Shown here piece by piece: positions 1 to 11,068 of a DNA stretch of 64,000 nucleotides. The translations under genes were made by a program, and so were the position numbers. This stretch comes from Flabesymbios commensalis (taxonomy: Eukaryota; Annelida; Polychaeta; Terebellida; Flabelligeridae), in contig OZ024912.1 in NCBI GenBank assembly GCA_964017125.1, positions 57,554,623 to 57,618,622 of the forward strand. The letters are read 5' to 3'. Numbering within the stretch: the first letter of the stretch is position 1; each line of letters begins with the position of its first letter. The notes below the pieces were generated by a model. It was not told where the DNA came from. It made no database searches and was given only the letters and a program-made list of their open reading frames with translations.

Positions 1-183
1 CAGAATATGACAACTGAAGACGTCAGATTCTGACGTCTAAAGACGGTCCGAACTGGAAGAATTATATATTTATAGTAGATCCCTAACATAGGTGTTCAAA
101 TAAATTGCTAAATAACAGACATACATGATGACTTCAAATTAAAAAAGTATTTGACCTCCATGGTTTATGCAAACACATTATTT

Positions 184-429
184 GGATGGCATCATGCACA
201 GGTGGGCTAACCCACATTAAAAAAAACAATATAAATATATGTCATTAATAGCAACAACTTGATCAATATACGAGTATCACATTCAGGGTTAGACCATTTG
301 GTCACTCATTTTGTTACCTGTTTGTCTTAATTTGTATTTATTCGTTTTATACTGTACTTCATGTGGCAGCGCGATTTGTTATAAAAATCGTCAAAATGTG
401 GGTTAGCCCACTTTTGCATGATGCCATCC
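184..429. mobile_element. 246-bp MITE with 15-bp terminal inverted repeats, only in copy A
   Basis: The element starts GGATGGCATCATGCA and ends with its exact reverse complement; the inner part (GTGGGCTAACCCACATT) is also inverted at the right end. ATTT flanks both sides (180-183 and 430-433) as a likely 4-bp target duplication. The matching place in copy B (about 22880) runs straight through, so it inserted in A after the duplication. No coding capacity; superfamily not assigned. Confidence 0.8.
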
Positions 430-910
430 ATTTTAGGGCTGTAAGGTTTATTTAAAAGATAACTTGCATTACTGTCTGAAATAGAAATGTTTTTGTCTTA
501 TTGTATTTTGTTTTCTCTGGATCTGGGAATCGCTTTCACGAGATGCTTTCAAAACATTATGGAGAACGTTATAGTGTTATTACCAAATTTCTACCTACAC
601 AGTAATTATAAATTGACGCCTGGATAAATATTTGTTTTGACGTCAGGGTGCCTACACACACTTCTACGTCATCATCATCATAGTTGTCCATAAATCTCGC
701 ATTGTTTAAAGCAAGTGTCACGATACTTTCTGTGGGCGCGGTAACGTAAACGCCTCTATTAACGGATTAACCCTCCTCCCAATGATCACGGCTATTGTCG
801 TTTTTAATTTGTTTTATATGTTGATCAAATCACCGATTTGGGGAACAAAATGTGTATTTAAACGTCAGGATTTGCAAAGGATACATCTCAAATTGAACAA
901 ATATGAGTAA

Positions 911-971
911 TTTTCACCCACTTGAAGTTGTGGGTCGCGGTAGCGAGACACAACTTCAAGTGGGTGAAAAT
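911..971. repeat. Hairpin core of a TTAA-type palindromic repeat (copy A)
   Basis: The arms read TTTTCACCCACTTGAAGTTG and its reverse complement around a short loop containing GGGTCGCGGTAGCGAG. The same hairpin, with variants, recurs across the window (for example 3570-3600, 6474-6510, 8967-9025, 23351-23412, 41340-41400, 51140-51200). It is the core of a dispersed noncoding repeat. The open frames across it on either strand are a by-product. Confidence 0.8.
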
Positions 972-1796
972 TTAAATAGATTAACTCAGCAGGATAAGGG
1001 TTTAATGGCGACAGTTGTAACACTGGGGAGTGACAATCAAATTAATAATTTATCGTGTGTAAAGGAGTTTTCAAACGCGAGAGTCAACGATATCCTGTAA
1101 CTATAGACCTATAGCTGTTACATCATGGGCAAATGTTTGTAAATTTAAATAAATGCCTCTCAAAAAAACCTGTGCATTTTGTCACAGTCACAAAATAACA
1201 GACCGATGTGATTCAGAAAGACGTAAAAAATGCCCGAGTAGATCCGATTTGGATAATTATATTCTGACAATTTATGAGGTAACGATTAGAAGACATTTAC
1301 GTTGATTACCCGTGATTTGGCGCTGAGTCATATGATGCGGTGGTGCTCAGCTCGCTGGCGCAGCACACGACGCTCAAGATACAATTAACCCTTGCGTCGC
1401 TGAAATACTATTTTTGCATGAACCATGGAGACAAAATGGCTTTTTTAATTTATAATAATTATATGTTTCTCAGTTGGCTCTTTCTGTTTTATTTGAATAA
1501 CTATGATACGGCCATTATAATTTATTTCAGCGCGGGCTTTTGGAGTCAGAATCTGAAGTCTATAGACGTCATATTCTGACGTTTAAAGTCAGTTCTCGCA
1601 ATAAAAGGGTTAACCCTATGAGCACAACTACAGTCGCTTTGAATCCCTTTTATTAACCGATCAAATTACTGTTATTGCGAACAAAATGTGTGTTTAAAAA
1701 TTAGAATTTGCAAATATTTGGTTTCAAATTGATCACATAGGTGAGTCATTTTCACTCATTTGAAGTTGTGAGTCGCGTGTGATGTCGATATTCTAA

Positions 1797-1990
1797 CAAA
1801 GTTACAGTTTTTAGATTTCACACCGCTCACTGGCCGTGTGTCAAGAGCTGATCATGAAGTAAAACGTGGGATTCGCGTATATCCGGAGGGGAGGGATTCG
1901 GTAATTGGGGTTCAGCTGGAAGGGGGGAACGGTGAGAGGGGGGTTGTTTCGCTCCACCCCTCGATTTTCAGGCCTATAGAGAGGGTTTGA
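1797..1990 (+). promoter_or_regulatory. Proximal promoter of astacin gene A
   Basis: This block is conserved with 24490-24670 (gene B) and, in reverse complement, with 47085-47280 (gene C), although flanking DNA is repeat-derived and differs. Shared words include CACCGCTCACTGGCCGTGTG, TCAAGAG and ACGTGGGAT, and a G-rich run precedes the TATA-like box. In A that box is TATAGAG (1975-1981), where B and C have TATAAAG. Conservation together with a downstream noncoding exon ending in a donor supports a core promoter. Transcription would begin near 2003-2008 if usual TATA spacing holds; that is inference. Confidence 0.7.
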
Positions 1991-2002
1991 GAACCCGGAG
2001 TT

Positions 2003-2085
2003 AATCATACCGAAAGAACACTGCACAGTAGTCAACGTTAGAAGAACAGCTCATCTCACCTTGATCTCATCAAGCACTTACAAAG
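2003..2085 (+). other. Noncoding 5' exon of astacin gene A
   Basis: The exon ends in ACAAAG followed by the donor GTAAGA at 2086. The same exon end and donor occur in gene B (24769/24770) and in gene C (46994/46993). The start is inferred from the TATA-like box. It would join to the acceptor TTGTTGCAG ending at 6308, 13 bases before the ATG, leaving a 4.2-kb first intron in A against 1.1 kb in B. The difference is explained by nested insertions. Confidence 0.65.
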
Positions 2086-2183
2086 GTAAGATTTTATCTT
2101 TAACCCTTTAACCGCCGGTGCCGCATATATTCGGGTTTTCATTTTTTATTAGCACAATAACATGATTAAGTACCACCTTTTAA

Positions 2184-3486
2184 CTCTTTGACTGGCATCA
2201 TTATTTTTGAAAATAGCTGGAAAAGTATGGACACAATGGATAGAATTCCTTGCTGCTCCGTCAGTATGCATATAAAACATTTTAAACTTGGTCAAGCCAC
2301 AGACCATATATGCTGAATCAAACAGAAAATGACATACCATCATTCGTCCCCGTAACCATGACAATGGTCAAGGTGATCGTTACCATGGTGATGACATATT
2401 TCATACCCGACTTCACAATTGTAAAAGCTTTTGTACTCCAGTATTTACTTGATTGCCATGGGCAGTAGGCTATAAATGATGTTTCGTATCGTATCATGAC
2501 ATTATCTTGAACGTGACTCATAGATTACATCTTTTCAAATACTGACCACTACACTCCGGGACTTACCAGAACGCTGTAACAAACTGTAATGATTGCTCTT
2601 TGACGACGTCATACAAAATAGGCCTACATGGACAGGGCAGGCATCCGGCAAAAATTAGAACTAAATTAGAACTACAAAACAATGATTGGGCCCGAAATTA
2701 TACTCCTAACATTATGATTGCTACATGTATATAGTGGCTTACAACATGTTATTATGGAATGTGGGCTTCAACATGTTCATATTCGATAATAATGAAATAC
2801 GTCTTTCTTTGCGTATTAAAATGAAATGAAATGAATCGGGCTTTAGGCCACCTTTGTGCACATATAGGCTAAACCGGGCCAGGAGAACCTCCTGAGGATG
2901 GTGAGATGATTGAGATGACACTGTTCTCCAGACACAGGATTCGAAATTCGAGCCCTGGCGGTCTGAGGCCGAGCACGCTACCTCTCGGTCACGGAGGCTC
3001 CCCACAATACTAACTTTCACACGTGGATGGGGAAGAAACATTTTTTGTTTCTTTCAAACCGCCGAGACCGGGAACCGAACCCCGAACTCTGGCGTGAAAG
3101 GCAGCGGTGCTAACCACTACCCTAGGGCCCCCGCCCTTCTTTGCGTATTAGGTCTACTGCAGTGTCCAACTGGTAAAACTATTCTGTGATATTAATCTGA
3201 TATCACTTGTGTGTAGCCTGTGGCCTTACCTATAAACATGATAAACAGTAAAGTTACTAGTTATAGTCTATTATATTGTCAATTAGGTTCTTCACTTTCA
3301 CAAGTGTTTAGTGCGCACATGACACGTCTGAGAGCACATGGTAATCATGGTAATGCGTGATCAAATTTATGCCTTAAACTATGACGTCATAATTTTACAA
3401 CTATAGAATTACTACTTGTCACTTTACGAATGAATGCTTACTTTAATGAATGACCGCGCTTTAAAGCGCGCTTGCCAGTCAAAGAG
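2184..3486. mobile_element. 1.3-kb TTAA-flanked DNA element, only in copy A
   Basis: Terminal inverted repeats CTCTTTGACTGGCA (2184-2197) and TGCCAGTCAAAGAG (3473-3486) are flanked by TTAA at 2180-2183 and 3487-3490. Copy B has one TTAA at this point (about 24867), an exact empty site, so the element arrived after the duplication. It carries a SINE at 2819-3136. No transposase is visible; it is a non-autonomous element, piggyBac-like by its target site. Confidence 0.85.
2819..3136 (-). mobile_element. SINE with two tRNA-like heads (copy A intron 1)
   Basis: On the minus strand it starts GGGCGGGGGCCCTAGGGTAG. It has a first tRNA-like block with an A-box-like TAGTGGTTAGCACC and B-box-like GGTTCGGTTCCC, then a second block with GACCGAGAGGTAGCG and GGGCTCGAATTTCGAATC. 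The tail is an ATTTC repeat. A 14-bp target duplication TTCTTTGCGTATTA lies at 2805-2818 and 3137-3150. Both heads carry RNA polymerase III-like boxes. The long open frame across it is shared by all copies and is not a protein gene. Confidence 0.9.
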
Positions 3487-3609
3487 TTAAACATGTTAAA
3501 GATAAAATGTGACATCAACCAGCAATATTTATAAACAGTTGACCTCCATTTTGTCAAATCTGAATAATTTTCACTCACTTGAAGTTGTGGATCGCGTCAG
3601 CGATGCACA

Positions 3610-5406
3610 CAGACAGACAGACAGATATTTTATTGACAGAAAGAAAGTCAATCCAGACTTATTTGTCATAGAAATAGAGATATGTACATGTATATACAAC
3701 ATTGTTAATTTGTTAAAATCATATGACAATATACAAAGTAGGGGGCCTATGACATACATAACTAAAATCATGTTAACTGGCATTGCCATAAGAAACACCG
3801 GGTATATACTTAAAATAAGATTGAAAGGCATTGCCAGGGTAACATAAGGTCTATCATTTTGTTTCCCGCACCAAAACCAGAGATAAAATAGCTACTAAGT
3901 ATGACATGCTAATTATATATATAGTAGCAAAAAAGACACTCTGGAAAGCGTAGAAACCTAGAATATATACAAGTGCATAATTATGCTACAGTAATTTGAG
4001 AATGTATTAAGACAATGTTAAAAAATTACACGGTATTTATAAAAATCAAATATCATATCATGCAAGTACAATCAATGTGACAATCTGCGACACAGGTAGC
4101 TCCGAGCCATGTGACCATGCAAGCACAGTCGCTATGAACTCGGCGATTCCCTGATATCTATACTAGTGATGCAAATTTAACAACATAATAACAGTAATAC
4201 CATCGAAACACCATATATACATACTAATAAAAGTCGGACATGGTGGTTCGTCGACTGCCAGCAAAGTATAGCATCAGAACCATCCATATTATCGAGTGTT
4301 GGAGACTTAGTGATGTTATGAGAATAAAAATTACGGATAATAATTATGCGTGCAATTCACGCGGGACATGGCACTCACACAATAGCAATAAAGTTTGTTT
4401 AATTAACTAGTGATTTATTATCTATATGGCCCTCGCACAAAAACATTACAGCTTATTTTAATTCACTATATTGTTTAGTTCATACCATTTCACTCAAGAC
4501 CTTGTTAGTACCACATACTTAGGAGTTACAATCGAAGAAAAACATTCCCGACCTCATAGAGAAAATCAGTTGACTTAGCAACTGTGAAATCCTCCATAAG
4601 GCCCCACCTCGTCTGATAACAAAGGCGACGGAAACGTCCCTAACCGGCCCTAAAAAGCCAAATAATAAGATCCGAGAGCAACAGCCGTCCTGATATGTGG
4701 TAATACCCAAGTCAGATCATGAAGGCATGATAATATATGGATAATATAGCGACAGGTGACTTGTGATTGTTCTACATAAAAATGTAACGTTAAAACGATA
4801 ATAATGACACATAATCATGATCATGATGATAATAATTAATCATGCTAGTCACGACACACATACAAAATATTTCAGCTTGAATATGAACTTACATTTATCA
4901 TACTCAATATTTTTAACCCTTAATTTGTTTAAAACAACCATAGATAAATTTTGCTAGCGACTTCACCACTGTTAGGTCTCTAGATGTCATAATTCGTAGA
5001 AAAATATCATTTGTTGGTGGCATATTGATAATTCCGGCTATAGAATTAAGCAAGATTTCGCGTTCATTGTTCATGGCATTACAGTGGAGAAGAAGGTGTA
5101 TTTCGTCGTCAATTTCGTTTGATTCACACCTTGTGCATATTCGTTGGTTTATTGGAGTTATTGGATTATTGAATCGTCCTCTCTCTATTTTTAAATCATG
5201 TGAGCTCATTCTATATCTCGCCATTGCTGTTATGAGGTGGTTCCCCTTTATCTTTAAGATGTATGGTTCCACACACAAAGATTTTTTCACTAATGAATAT
5301 GTGCGCAGCTTACTTGAACTCTCGATATCTTGTCTCCACCGCTGTGTAAATATTCTAACAATTGAATCTTTAAAAGAAAGCATGAATTTATTTGTATTGC
5401 CAATGT
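3610..5406 (-). mobile_element. 5'-truncated LINE (non-LTR retrotransposon), only in copy A
   Basis: The minus strand from about 5406 to 4913 encodes the C-terminal end of a LINE polymerase protein. It contains LRTYSLVKKSLCVEPYI, the LKIERGR segment and a Cys/His cluster CTRCESNEIDDEIHLLLHC, arranged as in CR1/L2/jockey-type elements. About 1.3 kb of 3' UTR follows, ending AATAAAATATC and a CTGT microsatellite tail at 3610-3630. A likely target duplication GATGCACA lies at 3602-3609 and 5407-5414. The reverse transcriptase core and everything upstream are missing. Copy B lacks it, so it is younger than the duplication. Confidence 0.85.
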
Positions 5407-5515
5407 GATGCACAACTTCTAGTAGGTGAAAATTCAAATTGAATAATTTGGCGGTTAAAGGTTTAAAACTAGTGTGCGGCGAGATCTGTGACAACAAAAA
5501 ACAATATCACATATT

Positions 5516-6308
5516 TTAGATAATTTTTAAACACCGATAGTAAAAATGTAAATTATCGTATCTGAACACTCTCACAAATAAATCGCATTGGATATAATTA
5601 ACCGTTACAACTCTGAATATTTTTCTGTTAAACATGAAGATCAAAGGTTTTTTTCTTGAAGTCATCATAAATGTCTTATCTAGCTGTTTCTGCTTCATTT
5701 GAATACCGGTACCTATGTTATGGGTAATCTTATTTAATAATACAGTGTGGGGATCTAGCCAGTATACCAATCCAAGCATAAAGACTTGAGAGACTTTAGA
5801 CGTCAGAATCTGACGTCTATGGACGTCATATTCTGACGTATAAAGACGATCCCCGCGCTACATACATGACATAGAAAAATAACCATATCTTTATGATTAG
5901 GCGGGCACCATTCAATTACTAGGGTGGAGGGGGGTGGATTTTTTAATTGAACAAAAGATTTATTTCATTTCCTATCTGCAGAACTTCATTTTGTCACACT
6001 CTGCCTTAAAAAGCAAATTATTTATTCCACTTACTTCACAAATTTAAGGGTAATTGATGCTGAGTGAAAAGAGGCAAAACATTTTTTAATGGCCATTAAA
6101 TATATAAATGTAGACAATTATTTATTTCACGAAAATTTAGTCTGACAAAAAATTATTTCAAAAATATTACACCCTCCCCCCTCCTGGTAATTGAATGGTG
6201 ACCCCCTTAGGTTCAGAATTTGCAACTGATCAAAGGAGATGATTGCTGTTATATAATTATGCATCTCATTGTAGTCTAGTAATTCACCATTAGTTTTTTT
6301 TGTTGCAG
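5516..6308. other. Rest of gene A intron 1, repeats only
   Basis: It matches 25090-25868 in copy B. It contains a GACGTC palindrome (about 5795-5860) with its usual flanks. A pair of AT-rich arms, CACCATTCAATTAC (about 5910) and GTAATTGAATGGTG (about 6186), form a ~290-bp inverted repeat that looks like a further MITE. It ends in the polypyrimidine tract and acceptor TTTTTTTGTTGCAG. Confidence 0.6.
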
Positions 6309-6436
6309 AATCTCGTCAAATATGTCTGTTCACGTTTACGTTGCACTCCTTGTTATTTTCCTGCTCGGCGTCTGCGCCAGTCCCGTACCCAAACCCACCA
6401 CTGTCCCCACAGGTATGTGCTACTTTGTCTTCAAGA

Positions 6437-6654
6437 TTAACCCTTACAGCGCTGAAATAAGTAATTTTAATTTTCACCCACTTGAAGTTGTGGATCGCGG
6501 TAGGGTGAAAATTAATCACATTAATTTTGTTTAATTTGAGAGCAAACATTTGATGTTTGAACGCTTATTTCGTTCCTAACAACAGTGATTTGATCGGCTA
6601 GTAAAATGGATTAAAAAAACGACTATAGTCGCGCTTCGCGGTTTAAGGGTTTAA
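6437..6654. mobile_element. TTAA-flanked palindromic element in the intron after the signal-peptide exon (A)
   Basis: TTAA at 6437-6440 and 6651-6654 bounds a 210-bp insert starting CCCTTACAGCG and ending GCGGTTTAAGGG-T. Its core contains the CACTTGAAGTTGTGG motif. The same element is at about 25997-26210 in copy B, so it predates the duplication. A degraded GACGTC-type element abuts it on the right, sharing the TTAA. Confidence 0.7.
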
Positions 6655-8679
6655 CTCTTAAAGCGCTGAATATTTTTTTATATATAAACCATGGAGACCA
6701 AAGGGTTTTATTCAATTTGATGTCATCATAAATATCTTAGTTAGCTCTTTCTGATTCATTTGAATACCGGTACCTATGTTATGGGTAATCTTATGTAATC
6801 ATACAGTGTGGGGACCGGGCCAGTATACCAATCCAAGCATTAAAGTATAATTCGTTATACCCCAGTTATATATCGTGCCAAATTTATACATGTCTACATG
6901 TTGAACTTTTTCGGTATTTAGTGGGTAATGGTAAGCAGCTTAATTTGTTAATTGTAGCCTATTGTCTCTTTATTACTAGTATATATATGCGCATGGCGGT
7001 GTGTTGCAAATGAGTAATAAGCTAAAATTGACCAATTTACAGAATCTTATAAGCCTGACCATAATAAGCACATTGAATAACTGAAAAAGGCCCATTGATG
7101 CCATTATGTTTCTTATGAATTGATGATGAGTCTGGTATTTAATTTAGCTTATATTTTTATTAATTTCAGATGGTGATGCAGAAACTAATGGTAAGTGATC
7201 TTTCGTAATTTTCTGAAAATAGTTTCTGAAAAATTGTCTTATTAGAATATCGAATGAAATAGTATGCAAGACAAATTCAGGTTGTGGCAAACCAGTGGGA
7301 TATTCTAAAATCTAATTTTATGTGTTGAATTAAAATTTTATTAATCGGCACCTTGAATATCTATATATATATTCACACTGTAAATATGTAAAATTAATGT
7401 CCTTTGTTTTTAATTTTAGGTGATGGTCTTGATGACATACTCCTACCCAAAGTAAGTTTTAAATTGTGTTATAATAAATACCGTTTATACTAAGTATATC
7501 AGCATGTATTTTATGAATATTTGTATTAAACTAGCAAGTGTGTGTAAAAAAACGTACTTTTTTTATTTGTTTTACTGAACTGTTCGAATTTGGAACGCAT
7601 TATAAAATTAGCTACAATTGCGTAGCGTCCCCTTGTTGTTAATGTGTCAACCGCGTCACTCATTTGAATGGCAGGGTAGACACTCTCGCTCCAAGGAGAC
7701 GTTACACTAAAGTATGATTATATACAAATATCAAAAGTCAAAATATTATAAAATAATTATAATTATGGTATCCTGAAAACGAACATTTCTCAAAACTATT
7801 GACTTTGTATAAATAAATAGCAGCCTGGCATTCAAATAAAAATTGTGTTATAGACTTGCTAAAGCTTAAATGAGTTTTAAATTATTACATTATTTCTCGC
7901 AGGCTGACGGTTCATTCTCTTTGCGCGCCACCCACTCACCAAATGGCCAGGTGGAGTCGTGCCTTACAAGCTGGGGAAAATGAGTAAGTATACAGGACTT
8001 ATACGCTAAGCTCAGAACTATAATAAGCGACTAGATCATTATAGTTTCATGCATTACAACTAACGCTTTAGGTGCTGCATTTAATTACTGTTTGACATTT
8101 TTATTAGTCTAAAACAGGCATTATTTTAAATAAATCCCCAAATTAGATGAAAATTGATTGAAAGAGCTGAATCTACTTCTTAGGATAAATGTACTTCAAA
8201 GTCTTATGATGGATTGCTCAGTCATTGATGAATCTTGTATGACTTGTGGTGCATGGTTGTGACAGAGGGGATTAGAAGGTTACCAGTCAAATACAAAGTG
8301 AACAAATAAAGTTAAACAATAACAAACATTGCATCTTAATTTCGAACAGGCAAAGCAAGAAAACTAGTGATGAAGAGAGCTATACGCAAGGTGGAGGCAG
8401 CACTGAAGACCCCGGACGGCGAGCTCTGTATTGACTTTGTCGCCGTCGAAAGAAATTCCGCCATTAAACAATTCGTTGATGTACAGCACAAAACTCGGTG
8501 AGTGAGATATTTATTATTTCTAACACAGTATCCTAGATAATTGTGATATAATTATTTCACAAAATATTATGTGACTCTGATTTTCAATCGGGATAAGATT
8601 TTCTTCTCAAAGCAAAACGAGTAAATGTTTTTCGAAATCATTTCACGCCGCATGCACCAATTGCTAGATAGTTCATTTA

Positions 8680-9060
8680 ACCCTTAGAAAGCTGAAATAT
8701 CTTTTGTATAAACCACGGAAACCAAAGGATTTTTTCAATTTGAAATCATCATAAATGCCTAGTTAGCTCCTCCCGCTTCATTCTAATATCTATGTTATGG
8801 GTCTACGACCATTATAAATATTTTTACTGTTACAGTGCGGGTATGGTTTTTTTTAATTTTTTATTAGCACATTAAATACCAGCTTTTGAACATGCTAAAG
8901 ATTGAACGTGACATCAATTAACAATATTTCAAAATCGTTGACCTCCATTTTGTCAAATCTGAATAATTTTCACCCACTTGAAGTTGGGGATCGCTGACGC
9001 GATCCACAACTTCAAGTGGGTAAACATTCCAGTTGAATAACTTGGCGGTTAAAGGGTTGA
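8680..9060. repeat. Two abutting TTAA-type repeats, partly deleted in copy B
   Basis: A GACGTC-type remnant (starts TTAACCCTTAGAAAGCTG at 8679) runs into a CACTTGAAGTTG-type palindrome (hairpin 8967-9025) that ends GGCGGTTAAAGGGTTGA. In copy B sequence jumps from ATTTCAC (about 28560) directly to TTCAAGTGGGTAAAC, so B lost about 350 bases between short CAC matches, consistent with slippage at the hairpin. Confidence 0.65.
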
Positions 9061-9535
9061 CGCAGATCTCATTTGATACCTGGATTAAAAAACTGTAATT
9101 GTGAATGTTCCCTGATAAATTCCGTGCGTAAATAATACATGTTATATTTTTCTTTGTAGGTGTGCCGCTGGTATAGGTAGATGGGCGGGGGCGACTCCAA
9201 TGTACACCGCTAACTCCTGCTCTGTCGGCAACATGATGCACGAGCTGATGCATACTCTGGGAGTCTTTCACGAACAGTCCCGCAACGACCGCGACGAATA
9301 CATCGAGGTGAAATACGACAATATCAAATCATGTGAGTGATTTTTAACAGTTAAATAAACCTCGCTTTCCATCCATGAGAAACAAAATCTTAGTCGTGTA
9401 AACATTTGTGGTAAATTATTTGCAGTTGAAAAGTGCCACACTGTAACATAAGCTAGGTCTACCCACACTATACTATATACATGGTAGTTATAGTAAGCTA
9501 TTTCTATCATAATAGGCCTAATTATATAGAATAAT

Positions 9536-9945
9536 CCACTGGGCACGCGGGCGGGGGCCCTGGTGCAGTGGTTGAACATTCCTACTTGGGTAGTCAGAGA
9601 TCGCGGGGTCGAACCCCACTCTGGCCTTCAGGTTTCAAAGAACAAATTGTTTCTTTCCCGCTCATTTGTAGAAATTCAATATTGTGGTGAGCCTTCGTGA
9701 CCGAGAGGTAGCGTGCTCGGCCTCAAACCATCAGGGCTCGAATTTCGAATCCTAGGTCTGGAGGGCAGTGTCATCTCATTCATCTCACCATCCTCAGGAG
9801 AGTCTCCTGGCCCAGTTTAGCTTATATGTGCACAAAAGTGGCCTAAAACCCCATTCATTTCATTTGCTGGGCACACGAAGCTGCTGTGACGTTGAATCAA
9901 CGTCATTGACGTTGATTCAACGTAGCAACAACGCGTGTGCCCAGT
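9536..9945. mobile_element. CACTGGGC palindrome split by a SINE (copy A)
   Basis: Left end CCACTGGGCACGCG is at 9537-9549. The rest, with GTTGAATCAACGTCATTGAC and end GTGTGCCCAG, resumes at 9867. The intact family member is the 86-bp palindrome at 40318-40403. The SINE sits inside with target duplication CTGGGCACGCG/CTGGGCACACG. The same nested pair is in copy B (29089-29480), so both insertions predate the duplication. Confidence 0.8.
9550..9866 (+). mobile_element. SINE, variant first head (copy A)
   Basis: The first tRNA-like head differs from the main family: GGTGCAGTGGTTGAACATT (A-box side) and GGGGTCGAACCCC (B-box side). The second head (GACCGAGAGGTAGCGTGCTC with CTCGAATTTCGAATCC), central domain and ATTTC-type tail match the main family, so this is a subfamily with an exchanged or diverged head. 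The orthologous copy is 29100-29418. Confidence 0.85.
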
Positions 9946-11068
9946 TGGAAGAGCGTAGAGACGATTTTGTTCTAAAATGTGTGTGCATTCGGATATCATC
10001 AGCGAATTTCGCCTGCACTGAAATGGTTAAAACGATTAGATACGAGTTCCTTTATTCTCATGATTTATATGTGAATGTTTTATTTTATTTCTTCCAGACG
10101 CGCAGGCGGGCTTCTACAAGGCCGGACATTCGGTCACAGATTTAGACACACGCTACGACTACGGCTCCATCATGCATTACCCCGCCAACGCCTTTTCTCG
10201 GAACAATGAGAAGACAATAGTCACCAAGGATCCGACAGCCGTCATTGGGCAGCGCAAAAAACTCAGTGTCTGTGACATAGAGAGAATACAGGTTCACTAC
10301 GGATGTAAAGAAAAGGTGAGTGTACACTGTAATCAGTACGTCAGGGCATCATTATAATTATAATAGTGTACACAATAAAACTGTACAGATCATTATTCTA
10401 CGGTGTACAATGCACCGTATATCAGGTCTTCAGTCTGTTTTTTTTTATTGAAATGGTTATCGTCATTTTGGAGTTAGAAATTGCGTCAGCAATTCCAGCT
10501 GCAAACGACGAAAAACCGAGACATACGATATAGCAGAGTTAATATATATATAGTTAATATATATATATATAATACAGAATATAAAGAAGTAAGTTTGGCA
10601 GTTTCACCGGTGTTATGAAAAGCGCGATGCCGATATTTGATCTTTATGAATTTAGGGGCCTACACCATCAGAAGGTTTTATATACACAGGGTCCAACATG
10701 ATTTAACTTGTAAATGATGACAACATTGATGATATATATATATATCTATAAGCGCTAATAATAAATTCAATCATCTGCAGCATTCAACACGTATGAATCA
10801 TAAAATGTGTTATTTTATATTCTACATAGAACTTTTATTTTTCAACGATTACATTAATTGATTGACTACTACCACCCCCCCCCCCCCCTCCCTCCCCCTC
10901 ATCCAACTGAAATGAGGATAAATCCCCGCAGTAAAAGAGTGAAATGGTTATATTGGCCGTAAATCATTAACATAGGTATATTCAAATGAAGCGCAAAGAG
11001 CTAATAACTAAGACATTCATCATGATCATGATTTCAAATTGATAAAAAACTTTGGTTTCCATGGTTTA

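Larger units (their letters stand above)
1..1796. other. Left end of duplicated unit A, gene-free upstream DNA
   Basis: No exon recognised. The stretch matches 22230-24490 base for base over long runs, apart from insertions private to one copy, so it is the left part of the duplicated astacin unit. It holds GACGTC-type palindrome remnants (1-180, 1555-1600), a MITE at 184-429 and a CACTTGAAGTTGTG hairpin at 911-971. The short reading frame over that hairpin exists only because the repeat happens to be open; I do not regard it as a gene. Confidence 0.7.
2100..5466. mobile_element. TTAA-flanked palindromic element split by nested insertions (intron 1, copy A)
   Basis: This is the copy-A version of the 248-bp element at 24788-25035. 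It begins TTAACCCTTTAACCGCC and ends GGCGGTTAAAGGTTTAA, and would be about 250 bp. Two insertions, one of them carrying a SINE, swell it to 3.4 kb. TTAA target sites and CCCTT ends are hallmarks of the piggyBac superfamily; assignment is by ends only, as no transposase is present. Confidence 0.75.

Noticed and set aside
903-1100. Open frame containing NFHPLEVVGRGSETQLQ
   Set aside because: The same peptide appears wherever the CACTTGAAGTTG hairpin occurs, in both orientations; it is translation of a noncoding palindrome.
9551-9640. Genuine tRNA gene
   Set aside because: A-box and B-box words are present, but the stretch continues directly into the SINE body with target duplications, and I could not fold a full cloverleaf.
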